The notes beneath the pieces were generated by a model. The model saw only the letters and a list, made by a program, of their open reading frames with translations, did not search any database and had not been told where the DNA came from. Below, in pieces: positions 33,738-42,590 of a stretch of DNA of 64,000 nucleotides. A program made the translations under genes and the position numbers. Origin of the DNA: JBKBKN01 sp046294625 (GTDB taxonomy: Bacteria > Bacteroidota > Bacteroidia > M30B66); the NCBI GenBank assembly GCA_046294625.1, contig JBKBKN010000016.1, positions 17,957 to 81,956 on the forward strand, in the 5' to 3' direction. Positions within the stretch are counted from its first letter, which is position 1, and each line of letters begins with the position of its first letter.

Positions 33738-35582
33738 ATGGCAGATATTATTCAACTATTACCCGATCATGTAGCCAATCAGATTGCTGCAGGCGAAGTG
33801 ATTCAACGACCGGCTTCGGTGGTGAAGGAATTGCTTGAAAATGCGGTTGATGCTGGCGCAAAAAACATTCAATTGGTGATAAAGGAAGCAGGGCGCAAAT
33901 TGGTGCAAGTGATTGACAATGGCTGTGGAATGAGTGAAACAGATGCGAGAATGTGTTTTGAACGACATGCTACTTCAAAGATTAGAAAGGCTGAAGACCT
34001 GTTTGAAATACGTTCGATGGGATTTCGAGGAGAAGCAATGGCATCTATTGCGGCCGTTGCTCAAGTAGAGCTCCGTGCTCGATTGCATGATAAAGAATTA
34101 GGGACTTGTCTTAAAATAGAAGGCTCGAAAGTGCTGAGCCAGGAACCTTGCCAATGTGCTGCCGGAACCAATATTTCGGTAAAGAACCTGTTTTTTAATA
34201 TACCCGCCCGACGCAATTTTTTGAAATCTAATCCCGTGGAGATGCGTCATGTACTGGAAGAATTTCAGCGCGTGGCCATTCCATTTCATCAAATTTCATT
34301 TTCGCTGATTCACAACGATCAGGAGAATTATCGTTTGCCGGCTGCTTCGCTCAAGCAACGTATTGTAGCCTTGATGGGCAATCATTTGAATGAAAAATTA
34401 CTTCCTGTGAATGAGCAAACCAATATTGTCAATATCACAGGCTTTGTTGGCAAACCTGACTCTGCACGCAAAACAAGGGGTGAGCAATATTTTTTTATTA
34501 ATAAAAGATTTTTCAAAAGTTCTTATCTGCACCATGCAGTGCAGTCTGCCATGCAAAATCTGATTGCGCAGGATGCGCATCCGCCCTATTTCATATTCTT
34601 CGACATCGATCCTTCTTTTATTGATATCAATATTCATCCAACCAAAACAGAGATCAAGTTTACGGATGAAAAATCGATTTATGCCATTCTTCGCTCTGCG
34701 ATTAAAAAAGCCATAGGGCAGCACATTCTCTCTCCTGTTATTGACTTTGAAGGGGAAAGCACTTTAAGCATTCCGATACCCAAGAAGCCGGAAGATGTAA
34801 ATATTCCGATGATTCAGGTCGATCCGAATTTCAATCCTTTTGAAAGTAAGTTAAAATCAAAACGATTTTACGGGAATGATTCCCTGAATCAATGGCCCAA
34901 AAGTGATTGGGAAACCATCACCGGTGAAGTGATTCCCGAAGCACAATTAAATTTCAATCCAGTGGAATCTCAGCCTGTTCTGCTTCCTGAAAGAGATAAT
35001 GAAGAAAGGATGCAGTCGAGTTTGGTGCCGTTCTTACTGCACAAACGCTACTTGATTACTCAAGTAAAATCGGGTATGATGTTGATTGATGTAAAAGGTG
35101 CCTTGTTTAGAATTGTTTTCGAACGACTGATGAAAGCTCAAAAAACATCAGGCAATGCGCAACAGCTTTTGTTTCCCTATGTGAAAGAATGTTCCGGGCC
35201 GGACTTCGAGCTTCTTCTTGCTTTGCGAGAAGAGCTTCATCAACTAGGTTTTTCGATGGAGCAATTTGGAGAACGCACCGTGGTTTTCAATGGTATGCCG
35301 GGTGAGTTAAATGATGCATCTCCCGAATTGGTGGTAGATGAGTTGTTGCAAAATTTTAAGTCAAGCATGCAGCAATTGTACATCTCTAAACTTGAGACAT
35401 TAGCCATTAGTGTTGCCGAAAACATTGCCCGATACCAATGGCGCACCTTCAAAAACGAAGAAGGGCAACAATTGATTGATCGTCTATTCGCCTGCGAAAT
35501 CCCGGGCTTTGATCCCAAGGGCGCAAGCAATATTCAAATCATCAGTTTAGATGAACTTTCGGAGATGTTTGCAAAACATTAA
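33738..35582 (+). CDS. mutL: DNA mismatch repair protein MutL
   Basis: 614 residues from ATG at 33738 (MADIIQLLPDHVANQIAAGEV), the standard MutL start; the frame is open slightly further upstream, into the promoter. The GHKL ATPase domain is complete: ELLENAVDAGA, DNGCGM, RHATSKI and GFRGEAMASIA. The middle region contains the HPTKTEIKF motif. The C-terminal dimerisation domain has no clear DQHAxxER endonuclease motif (the corresponding region reads LIDVKGALFRIVFER), so endonuclease activity is doubtful. Couples MutS recognition to downstream repair. Confidence 0.96.
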   Translation: MADIIQLLPDHVANQIAAGEVIQRPASVVKELLENAVDAGAKNIQLVIKEAGRKLVQVIDNGCGMSETDARMCFERHATSKIRKAEDLFEIRSMGFRGEAMASIAAVAQVELRARLHDKELGTCLKIEGSKVLSQEPCQCAAGTNISVKNLFFNIPARRNFLKSNPVEMRHVLEEFQRVAIPFHQISFSLIHNDQENYRLPAASLKQRIVALMGNHLNEKLLPVNEQTNIVNITGFVGKPDSARKTRGEQYFFINKRFFKSSYLHHAVQSAMQNLIAQDAHPPYFIFFDIDPSFIDINIHPTKTEIKFTDEKSIYAILRSAIKKAIGQHILSPVIDFEGESTLSIPIPKKPEDVNIPMIQVDPNFNPFESKLKSKRFYGNDSLNQWPKSDWETITGEVIPEAQLNFNPVESQPVLLPERDNEERMQSSLVPFLLHKRYLITQVKSGMMLIDVKGALFRIVFERLMKAQKTSGNAQQLLFPYVKECSGPDFELLLALREELHQLGFSMEQFGERTVVFNGMPGELNDASPELVVDELLQNFKSSMQQLYISKLETLAISVAENIARYQWRTFKNEEGQQLIDRLFACEIPGFDPKGASNIQIISLDELSEMFAKH

Positions 35583-35670
35583 GCCTTAAACTTTTTTAAT
35601 TAGTTAGGCAATTTATTACTAATACTTATTTGCTTTCTTGCAGAGCTTTAAAATACAAACCAATTGCTGA

Positions 35671-36507
35671 ATGAATCAGTTTCGCGCATCTAGTCCATAC
35701 AATAATATTCCGGTGATGGTAAAGAATCTTCTTATCATCAATGTGCTCGCATTTGTTGCCACCATCACTTTTGAGAATAGCTTTGGCTTCAGTTTAATCG
35801 AAAATTTTGGTCTATATAATTGGCAATCGGACCATTTCAAACCATTTCAGCTCCTAACACACATGTTTTTGCATGGGAGCTTTACGCACATTTTCTTCAA
35901 CATGTTTGCACTGTGGATGTTTGGGTCAGTTTTGGAAAACCACTGGGGACCTAAACGTTTTTTGACCTATTATTTTCTCACAGGCTTAGGTGCTGCAGCT
36001 TTGCATTTGTTCACCGGCAGCATTTTATTGTCTGGCTTGGCCAATGCAACAGACTTTTATTTAAGTAATCCGAATTATGCATCTTTTGCATCCTATCTCG
36101 AAGAGTTTGTTCCCAATGCTTCGGCAAATGAAACATTGAACCGTTTTTTGGCAGCCTGGAGCAGCGACCCTAACAATCCGGGCTACATACAGGAGAGCAT
36201 ATTATTCGTCAACAAGTTTTTCGAAGCCCGAAGTAATATTCCTACGGTAGGTGCTTCGGGAGCAGTGTTTGGTTTATTACTAGGTTTCGGCATGTTATTT
36301 CCTAACACCGTATTGATGCTTATATTTCCACCAATTCCCATCAAAGCAAAGTATTTTGTCATTATCTACGGCGCCATCGAGTTGTATCTCGGACTAAAAA
36401 ACAATGTAAATGATAATGTTGCGCATTTTGCCCATTTGGGTGGAATGATTTTTGGATTTTTGCTTATCAGATACTGGAACAAAAACATTCGAAATAGTTT
36501 ATATTAA
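35671..36507 (+). CDS. Rhomboid family intramembrane serine protease (first of a pair)
   Basis: 278 residues, six or seven membrane helices. The rhomboid features are HMFLHGSFTHIFFNMFALWMFG, catalytic Ser196 in GASG, and catalytic His255 in AHLGG. A long loop of about 70 residues (roughly 118-190, NATDFYLSNPNYASF onwards) is inserted between helices. Rhomboids cut substrates within the membrane; the substrates are unknown. Followed after 3 bp by a second rhomboid gene. Confidence 0.92.
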   Translation: MNQFRASSPYNNIPVMVKNLLIINVLAFVATITFENSFGFSLIENFGLYNWQSDHFKPFQLLTHMFLHGSFTHIFFNMFALWMFGSVLENHWGPKRFLTYYFLTGLGAAALHLFTGSILLSGLANATDFYLSNPNYASFASYLEEFVPNASANETLNRFLAAWSSDPNNPGYIQESILFVNKFFEARSNIPTVGASGAVFGLLLGFGMLFPNTVLMLIFPPIPIKAKYFVIIYGAIELYLGLKNNVNDNVAHFAHLGGMIFGFLLIRYWNKNIRNSLY

Positions 36508-36510
36508 TCT

Positions 36511-37401
36511 ATGAGCAGTGTGGCTTATTTCTGGAAAACGTCTAATGCAGCTGTAAAGCTTATCATCGTCAATGTGGCTGTGTTTTTTCTGGTTCAATTT
36601 GTTTTCATGATTTTTCATCTGATGGACATGAAATCTGTGAACCGCATGATCGTGGATGCATTGGCCTTGCCAGCCTATTTGCCAAAATTGATTTTGCAAC
36701 CATGGTCATTATTCACTCACATGTTTATGCATCAGGGCATTTTTCATATTCTGTTTAATATGATTATGCTTTACTTCGGCGGACGATTATTTACCTATTA
36801 TTTAGATGACCGGCGATTAATCAATGTTTATTTTCTCTCCGGACTTTCTGGAGCTTTCTTATTTCTTTTAGCTGCTAATATTTTCCCATTATTCAAACCC
36901 TACATTCAAAACTATAATGCCTTAGGTGCTTCAGCGGCGACGCTTGGTGTATTAATTGCAATTTGTGCCTATCGACCTCAGGATAAAGTGCAATTATTTC
37001 TATTTGGTGGAGTGAAATTGATGTGGATTGGTATTATCATCATTGCGATAGATGTGCTGCGTTTCACTTCTGGTAATGAGGGCGGCTATATTGCCCATTT
37101 TGGAGGTGCAGCTTTTGGGTATATGTTTGGGGTTAACATGCGCCAATACAAAGACATTTCCCGTTTTTTTCAACCTGTACAAAATCTTTTTGAGCGCTTG
37201 GTCAATCCACAGCGTTCCAGACGCAAAAAGTCTCCGCTAAAAACAGTCTATCGCCGCAAATCTGATGAATCGTTTAACGAAGAACGGGCCAAAAAGCAAA
37301 AGCGAATGGATGATATTTTAGACAAAATCAAAGCATCAGGTTATGACAGCCTATCAGCCGATGAAAAACGCTTTTTGTTTGACATGAGCAAAGAACTCTG
37401 A
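36511..37401 (+). CDS. Rhomboid family intramembrane serine protease (second of a pair)
   Basis: 296 residues. The HMFMHQGIFHILFNMIMLYFGG signature, catalytic Ser141 in GASA and His196 in AHFGG are intact. A C-terminal cytoplasmic tail of about 90 residues is rich in Arg and Lys (PQRSRRKKS) and ends in a helical DDILDKIKASGYDSLSADEKRFLFDMS segment. I recall such a C-terminal module from Bacteroidota rhomboids. Three bases after the first rhomboid and 1 bp before the sirtuin gene, so all three are probably translated together. Confidence 0.92.
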   Translation: MSSVAYFWKTSNAAVKLIIVNVAVFFLVQFVFMIFHLMDMKSVNRMIVDALALPAYLPKLILQPWSLFTHMFMHQGIFHILFNMIMLYFGGRLFTYYLDDRRLINVYFLSGLSGAFLFLLAANIFPLFKPYIQNYNALGASAATLGVLIAICAYRPQDKVQLFLFGGVKLMWIGIIIIAIDVLRFTSGNEGGYIAHFGGAAFGYMFGVNMRQYKDISRFFQPVQNLFERLVNPQRSRRKKSPLKTVYRRKSDESFNEERAKKQKRMDDILDKIKASGYDSLSADEKRFLFDMSKEL

Positions 37402-37402
37402 T

Positions 37403-38101
37403 ATGCGAAAGAAGTTGGTAGTACTCACAGGGGCAGGCATCAGCGCAGAAAGTGGCATTAAAACTTTCAGGGGAAATGACGGCCTTTGGGAAAATCATCG
37501 GGTGGAAGATGTGGCAACGCCCGAAGCCTGGCAGCGCAATCCTGAACTGGTTTTGCGTTTTTACAATGAGCGACGTGCGCAAATGCATCAGGTGAAGCCC
37601 AATGCGGCTCATCTCGCCTTGGCACAACTTGAATCTCAATTCGATGTTCACATCATCACCCAAAATGTGGACAATCTCCACGAGCGGGCAGGTAGTACGA
37701 AGGTGCTTCACTTGCACGGAGAACTTTCAAAAGCACGTAGCACCGGCGATCCACGTTTGGTCTATGAAATTACAGGTGACATTCGCCTGGGTGATGCCTG
37801 TGAAAAAGGCTTTCAGCTTCGCCCGCATATTGTTTGGTTTGGCGAAATGGTGCCCATGATAGAACCGGCTGCCGACTTAGTAAGACAAGCCGATTTGCTG
37901 ATGATTATCGGCACATCCATGCAGGTATATCCCGCGGCAGGATTAGTGCAGTATGCCCATCCGGAGATAAAGAAGTATTACATTGATCCCGAAGCATTTG
38001 CCATCCATACGGTTCAAAACCTTGAAGTGGTGTGTGAAAAAGCAGGGGTGGCTATGCCAAGGCTTATGAAACAGTTTATTGCTGAATTTGGGAATAATTA
38101 A
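37403..38101 (+). CDS. cobB: Sirtuin-type NAD-dependent protein deacylase, zinc ribbon lost
   Basis: 232 residues. NAD-binding GAGISAESGIKTFRG, ITQNVDNLHERAG and general base His105 in HLHGEL are intact. Tyr54 and Arg57 (FYNERR) match the YxxR signature of class III (SIRT5/CobB) enzymes that prefer succinyl- and malonyl-lysine. The zinc ribbon is degenerate: E. coli CobB has two Cys pairs, here the first is missing (ARSTGD) and the second keeps only Cys133. The fold may be stabilised without zinc. Adjacent to the second rhomboid gene. Confidence 0.92.
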   Translation: MRKKLVVLTGAGISAESGIKTFRGNDGLWENHRVEDVATPEAWQRNPELVLRFYNERRAQMHQVKPNAAHLALAQLESQFDVHIITQNVDNLHERAGSTKVLHLHGELSKARSTGDPRLVYEITGDIRLGDACEKGFQLRPHIVWFGEMVPMIEPAADLVRQADLLMIIGTSMQVYPAAGLVQYAHPEIKKYYIDPEAFAIHTVQNLEVVCEKAGVAMPRLMKQFIAEFGNN

Positions 38102-38163
38102 GTGAATTTAATGTTGATTGAAGATGCTGAATCGAAAAACATGCATGTAAGTAAATACAATCT

Positions 38164-38577
38164 TTAGTCTTCATCCCTGTTAAACAGGTTGTTGGTATTA
38201 CGGCTTCGATCACCATTTATGATGTAGCCATTTCCATGATTTATGATGTGGCTTTGACGACCTTTCTCGTCAATGATCGTTTTTTGATTTCCATGTTGAA
38301 AAATAGTTGAATGCGTGCCGTCAGGTTTTACAATAGTTCGGCTTGGACCATTGCCCATGATAAAGCTATGTGTTCCATTGGGATTCACTACTGTAGCATT
38401 GCTTCCATGATTGAAAATGGTAGATTGTGTACCGTTTGGATGAATAATCGTTTGGCTGCTACCGTGGCTGAATACAGTTGAATGCGAACCATCCGGATTG
38501 ATTACGATAGAGATTTGTGAAAAGCTATCAACGCTGAAAAGAAGAAATGCAACAAAGAAGAAACACAAGTTTTTCAT
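38164..38577 (-). CDS. Secreted protein of five 19-residue tandem repeats
   Basis: 137 residues. A signal peptide (FFFVAFLLFSVDSFSQ) is followed by five contiguous repeats with an exact 19-residue period. Their consensus is about NPDGTHSTIFxHGSxxTIV, starting at about residue 26 (NPDGSHSTVFSHGSSQTII). The fifth copy (DEKGRQSHIINHGNGYI) is degenerate, and the protein ends in a polar tail. Alternating T-I-V strands and Gly turns suggest a small beta-solenoid or beta-roll; the repeated His/Asn could bind metal. I do not recognise a family. It is 38 bp downstream of a T9SS cargo gene and may share its transcript. Confidence 0.75.
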   Translation of the reverse strand: MKNLCFFFVAFLLFSVDSFSQISIVINPDGSHSTVFSHGSSQTIIHPNGTQSTIFNHGSNATVVNPNGTHSFIMGNGPSRTIVKPDGTHSTIFQHGNQKTIIDEKGRQSHIINHGNGYIINGDRSRNTNNLFNRDED

Positions 38578-38615
38578 GTCACAGGTTTTTGAATTAAAAT
38601 TACAAAAACCATGCC

Positions 38616-39314
38616 TTAATGCTTCACTACGAAGCGTTTGCTGATTTCAAGCTTACCGTCAGTTACCAAAGCAGCAGTGTAAATACCGCTTTGCAAATCA
38701 AAAACATCCAAATTCAATTTGCCCGATCCGGCAGGGACATTTAATTCTTTTACTTTAATACCAATCGCGTTGTAAACCATCACACGGGCTTCCTTAGTTC
38801 CTGATGGGAGGTGATAATTCATGCTGATGTTTTGATTGGCTGGATTGGGGTACACATCAGAAATATGTGGTTTAGCCGGATTTAATTTGCTTATTCCTAC
38901 AGGCGTTACACTATACACTACATCCAAACAAACATCTCCCGGTTCGCTTGTGGAGCTAAAACAATATCTGATGGTAGATACACCGGTGGTGCCATTTGGT
39001 ACATAATGCCCACTAAATGAATTCTCATATTGACCCGGCTCAATGGATAATAGACCTGATGCAAAAACAGTTGGCTCAAAACATGCATTCCAGCAAAAGT
39101 AGTTTTCTGAACCTTCAACTACATTCACTTCTGTTTTTCTTACTCGAACTTGAATAACATCTGCAGAAGTATTGTTTACTAATGCCGTAGAAATTAATTC
39201 TGCATCTGTTGTCACTCCTGAAACACTTTCGGTGGCTTCAATCAACGTGAATCCCTGAGAAAACAAGCTTATTGAGAATAACGTAACAGTTAAAAGGGTG
39301 TAAATTTTTTTCAT
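38616..39314 (-). CDS. T9SS type-A-sorted secreted protein
   Basis: 232 residues. Signal peptide (IYTLLTVTLFSISLFSQG). Residues about 23-140 are a beta-sandwich-like domain with three Cys (NYFCWNACFEP and RYCFSSTSEPGDVCLD). The last about 80 residues are a type A T9SS C-terminal domain: YPNPANQNISMNYHLP...VYNAIGIKVKEL...SGIYTAALVTDGKLEISKRFVV. Such domains direct export across the outer membrane by the Por/Spr system and are usually cleaved. It has its own promoter at 39333-39363. Confidence 0.92.
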   Translation of the reverse strand: MKKIYTLLTVTLFSISLFSQGFTLIEATESVSGVTTDAELISTALVNNTSADVIQVRVRKTEVNVVEGSENYFCWNACFEPTVFASGLLSIEPGQYENSFSGHYVPNGTTGVSTIRYCFSSTSEPGDVCLDVVYSVTPVGISKLNPAKPHISDVYPNPANQNISMNYHLPSGTKEARVMVYNAIGIKVKELNVPAGSGKLNLDVFDLQSGIYTAALVTDGKLEISKRFVVKH

Positions 39315-39332
39315 ACTTTCAGAATCTAGCTA

Positions 39333-39363
39333 CAAATATAAAATTTCAAACTCAATACAGCAA
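39333..39363 (-). promoter_or_regulatory. Promoter of the T9SS cargo gene
   Basis: On the minus strand, TTG (39363-39361), 20 bp, TATATTTG (39340-39333): an exact Bacteroidota consensus. Expected leader about 12 nt. Confidence 0.7.
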
Positions 39364-39604
39364 AATTAAGGCCAATTTTAACATTTAATTGCTGCACTAA
39401 AATGATTCAAATAATATTTAACATTTCAATCCGAAGCTTATTTAAATGACAAAGGACTTTTGCATCTGAATGCTCCATGACTCACAAACAATCTTAATAA
39501 GTGAAGAGCCGAAAATACTAGGTGAAGTGTTTATTTTGATTCATTTTTTCATCAATTCTTTGTTTTTGTGAATGACTAATCTCCATGTTTTTCCATAGTG
39601 TCAA

Positions 39605-39635
39605 TTGCGCCCTTTGATGTTTTGGTTTTACTTTG
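39605..39635 (+). promoter_or_regulatory. Promoter of tyrS
   Basis: TTG (39605-39607), 20 bp, TTACTTTG (39628-39635), one mismatch to TAnnTTTG. A start shortly after 39635 supports translation from ATG 39655 and not from any codon further upstream. Confidence 0.55.
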
Positions 39636-39654
39636 CAGCAAAATTTTTGAACGC

Positions 39655-40932
39655 ATGGGATTTGTAGATGAACTCAGATGGCGCGGCATGTTGCATGACA
39701 TTATGCCCGAAACGGAAGAACTACTCAATAGAGAAAAGGTGATTGCATATATTGGTTTTGATCCCACGGCTGAAAGTTTGCATATTGGCAGCATGGTACA
39801 AATTCTTTTGTTGATGCATTTGCAAAAAGCCGGACATCAGCCCATTGCCCTGGTAGGTGGTGCTACGGGCATGGTGGGCGACCCTTCGTTTAAAGCGGAA
39901 GAGCGACCAATGCTTTCAGAAGAGCAGCTCCAGAAGAATGTAGCTGGGATTCGCCGACAGTTAGAGAAATTTTTAGATTTTGAAGCAAAAGAAAACCCAG
40001 CGGAAATCGTCAACAATTATGATTGGTTCAAGGATTTTAGTCTGCTTGATTTTCTGCGCGATGTGGGCAAGCATATCTCCGTAAACTACATGATGGCCAA
40101 AGATTCGGTTAAGAAACGACTCGAAACAGGTATATCCTTTACCGAGTTTAGCTATCAGCTAATTCAGGGCTATGATTTTTATTGGCTTTGGAAAAACAAA
40201 GGCGTGAAACTGCAATTGGGCGGTTCCGATCAGTGGGGAAATATTGTTACCGGCACCGAGCTGATTCGCAGAATTGCAGGTGGAAGCGCTTATGCGCTCA
40301 CCTGTCCATTGATTACCAAAACGGATGGCAGCAAGTTCGGCAAAACTGAGCAGGGCAATGTCTGGCTCGATCCCCATCTCACTTCACCCTATCAGTTTTA
40401 TCAATTTTGGCTCAATTGCAGTGATGAAGATGCGAAACGCTACATCAAGATTTTCACATTCTTGGATAAAGAAACAATTGAAAACCTGATTACACAGCAT
40501 GAGCTAGCGCCGCATGAAAGAGCCTTGCAGAAGAGATTAGGTGAAGAAATCACCACATTGGTGCATGGACAGGAAGAATTGACCATGGCTTTAAAAGCAA
40601 CCGATATTCTTTTTGGAAAAGGTTCGGCTGATGATATACGTTCACTAAATGAGAAGCAATTGCTGCAGGTTTTTGATGGTGTACCTCAATTTACGATTGC
40701 CAAAGAAAAGCTTGAGCAAGGTATTGGTCTACTAGACTTCCTAGCGGTAGAAACGCAAATATTTCCATCCAAGGGCGAAGCGCGCAAAATGCTGCCCAGC
40801 GGCGCAGTGATGATCAACCGTGAAAAAGTAATTGAACAGGATTATGTGGTCAATTCCACTCAGCTCATGAACGATAAATTCATTTTGGTCCAAAAGGGAA
40901 AGAAAAATTATTATCTAATCATCGCAGAATAA
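39655..40932 (+). CDS. tyrS: Tyrosyl-tRNA synthetase
   Basis: 425 residues from ATG at 39655 (MGFVDELRWRGMLHDIMPETEELL). The frame extends 19 codons upstream, but the predicted promoter lies inside that stretch. Class I synthetase motifs: the HIGH equivalent HIGS in ESLHIGSMVQI, the Tyr/tRNA pocket YQLIQGYDFYWL and GGSDQWGNI, and the KMSKS equivalent KFGKTE. The S4-like C-terminal domain is recognisable (KGEARKMLPSGAVMINREKV). Attaches tyrosine to tRNA-Tyr. Followed by pgi after 2 bp. Confidence 0.96.
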   Translation: MGFVDELRWRGMLHDIMPETEELLNREKVIAYIGFDPTAESLHIGSMVQILLLMHLQKAGHQPIALVGGATGMVGDPSFKAEERPMLSEEQLQKNVAGIRRQLEKFLDFEAKENPAEIVNNYDWFKDFSLLDFLRDVGKHISVNYMMAKDSVKKRLETGISFTEFSYQLIQGYDFYWLWKNKGVKLQLGGSDQWGNIVTGTELIRRIAGGSAYALTCPLITKTDGSKFGKTEQGNVWLDPHLTSPYQFYQFWLNCSDEDAKRYIKIFTFLDKETIENLITQHELAPHERALQKRLGEEITTLVHGQEELTMALKATDILFGKGSADDIRSLNEKQLLQVFDGVPQFTIAKEKLEQGIGLLDFLAVETQIFPSKGEARKMLPSGAVMINREKVIEQDYVVNSTQLMNDKFILVQKGKKNYYLIIAE

Positions 40933-40934
40933 AC

Positions 40935-42590
40935 ATGGCATTACCCAATATCAACTTTACAACGACCTCGGCTTTTCAAGAGTTGAAAAAGCATTTTGAA
41001 AACATCCGTCAGGTTCATTTAAAGCAATTGTTTGCCGATGATCAAGGACGATTTGAGCGTTTTTCCATATCGCATCAGGATTTGTTGTTAGATTATTCCA
41101 AGAACCGAATCAATGCGGAAACCATGAATCTGCTTTGTCAATTGGCTAAAGAATGTAAGTTAAGCGATGCGATTGAAGCTATGTTTAACGGCGAGCCAAT
41201 CAATGTAACCGAAAACCGTGCAGTGTTGCATACAGCCTTAAGGAACCGCAGCGGTAAGCCGGTGTATGTGAATGGCAAAGATGTAATGCCTGATGTTTTG
41301 GGTGTGTTTAGTCAATGCAAAAATTTTGTGCAACAGATACGCTCCGGCGAGTGGAAGGGATACACCGGAAAGCCCATTCGCCATATTGTGAATATCGGCA
41401 TTGGTGGCTCTGACCTTGGTCCGGTGATGGTTTATGAGGCTTTAAAACCTTACACCGACCGAAATTTTAAATTTCATTTTGTGTCGAATGTAGATGGCAC
41501 ACATATCGCAGAGACGCTTCGCGAAGTGAATGTGGAACGCACCCTGTTTATTATCGCTTCTAAAACTTTCACCACGCAGGAAACCATGACCAATGCCCAT
41601 ACTGCAAGACAATGGTTTATTGAACAATCGGGAAGTGAAGCCCATATAGCCAAACATTTTGTGGCGGTGTCAACCAATGCCGAAGCCGTATCAAAATTTG
41701 GTATAGATACTCAAAATATGTTTGGTTTTTGGGACTGGGTAGGGGGACGTTATTCCATTTGGTCAGCTATCGGTTTGCCGGTGATGCTGGGCATCGGAAT
41801 GGAAAATTTCGAAGATTTTCTTTGCGGCGCCCATGATATAGATAATCATTTCAGGGAAACAGACTTTGAGCAAAATATCCCTGTGATTATGGCATTGCTG
41901 GGTATTTGGTATCAGAATTTTTTCGAAGCCGATTCCTATGCTATTTTGCCTTATGACCAATATCTACATCGTTTTGCAGCCTATTTTCAGCAAGGCGACA
42001 TGGAAAGCAACGGAAAATACCTGGATCGCAATGGTCAAAAAGTAAACTATGAAACCGGCCCTATCATTTGGGGCGAGCCGGGCACCAATGGGCAGCATGC
42101 CTTTTATCAACTGATTCACCAAGGCACGAAATTGATTCCTGCTGATTTTATTGCTCCTGCCATCAGCCATAATGCTGTTGGCGCGCATCACCCAATCTTG
42201 CTGTCCAACTTCTTTGCCCAAACCGAAGCCTTGATGAATGGTAAAACCGCTGAGCAAGTACAAAGTGAGTTGGCAGCCAAGGGTATGCGTGAAGATGAGA
42301 TTGCTTGGCACACCCCTTTTCGCGTGTTTGAAGGCAACCGTCCCACCAACAGCATTTTGGTGAAGCAAATCACACCTTACACTTTGGGTCAGTTAGTAGC
42401 CATGTATGAGCATAAAATCTTTGTGCAGGGCATCATCTGGAATGTATTCAGCTTCGATCAATGGGGTGTAGAATTGGGCAAGCAATTAGCCCAAAAAATC
42501 TTACCTGAATTGCAGCATGATTCTCTTGTTGATACACACGACGCTTCTACCAATGGCCTGATCAATGCTTGGAAGCGAATGAAGAATTAA
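40935..42590 (+). CDS. pgi: Glucose-6-phosphate isomerase
   Basis: 551 residues, full length. Interconverts glucose-6-P and fructose-6-P. Visible motifs are IGIGGSDLGPVMVYEAL, the second PGI signature FGFWDWVGGRYSIWSAIGLPVMLGIG, catalytic Glu/His in DMESNGKYLDRNG and GTNGQHAFYQLIHQGT, and a conserved EGNRPTNSI region. Two bases after tyrS, so translationally linked. A small hairpin without T tract follows (42636-42651). Confidence 0.97.
   Translation: MALPNINFTTTSAFQELKKHFENIRQVHLKQLFADDQGRFERFSISHQDLLLDYSKNRINAETMNLLCQLAKECKLSDAIEAMFNGEPINVTENRAVLHTALRNRSGKPVYVNGKDVMPDVLGVFSQCKNFVQQIRSGEWKGYTGKPIRHIVNIGIGGSDLGPVMVYEALKPYTDRNFKFHFVSNVDGTHIAETLREVNVERTLFIIASKTFTTQETMTNAHTARQWFIEQSGSEAHIAKHFVAVSTNAEAVSKFGIDTQNMFGFWDWVGGRYSIWSAIGLPVMLGIGMENFEDFLCGAHDIDNHFRETDFEQNIPVIMALLGIWYQNFFEADSYAILPYDQYLHRFAAYFQQGDMESNGKYLDRNGQKVNYETGPIIWGEPGTNGQHAFYQLIHQGTKLIPADFIAPAISHNAVGAHHPILLSNFFAQTEALMNGKTAEQVQSELAAKGMREDEIAWHTPFRVFEGNRPTNSILVKQITPYTLGQLVAMYEHKIFVQGIIWNVFSFDQWGVELGKQLAQKILPELQHDSLVDTHDASTNGLINAWKRMKN

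Larger units (their letters stand above)
39315..39654. other. Divergent intergenic region between a T9SS cargo gene and tyrS
   Basis: About 340 bp without a gene. It holds the T9SS-gene promoter on the left (39333-39363, minus strand) and the tyrS promoter on the right (39605-39635). The rest (about 39370-39600) is AT-rich with no repeats, RNA gene or ORF I could support. Confidence 0.6.

Noticed and set aside
39598..39654. Longer N-terminus of TyrS
   Set aside because: These codons contain the predicted promoter and are not typical of TyrS; ATG 39655 fits the family.
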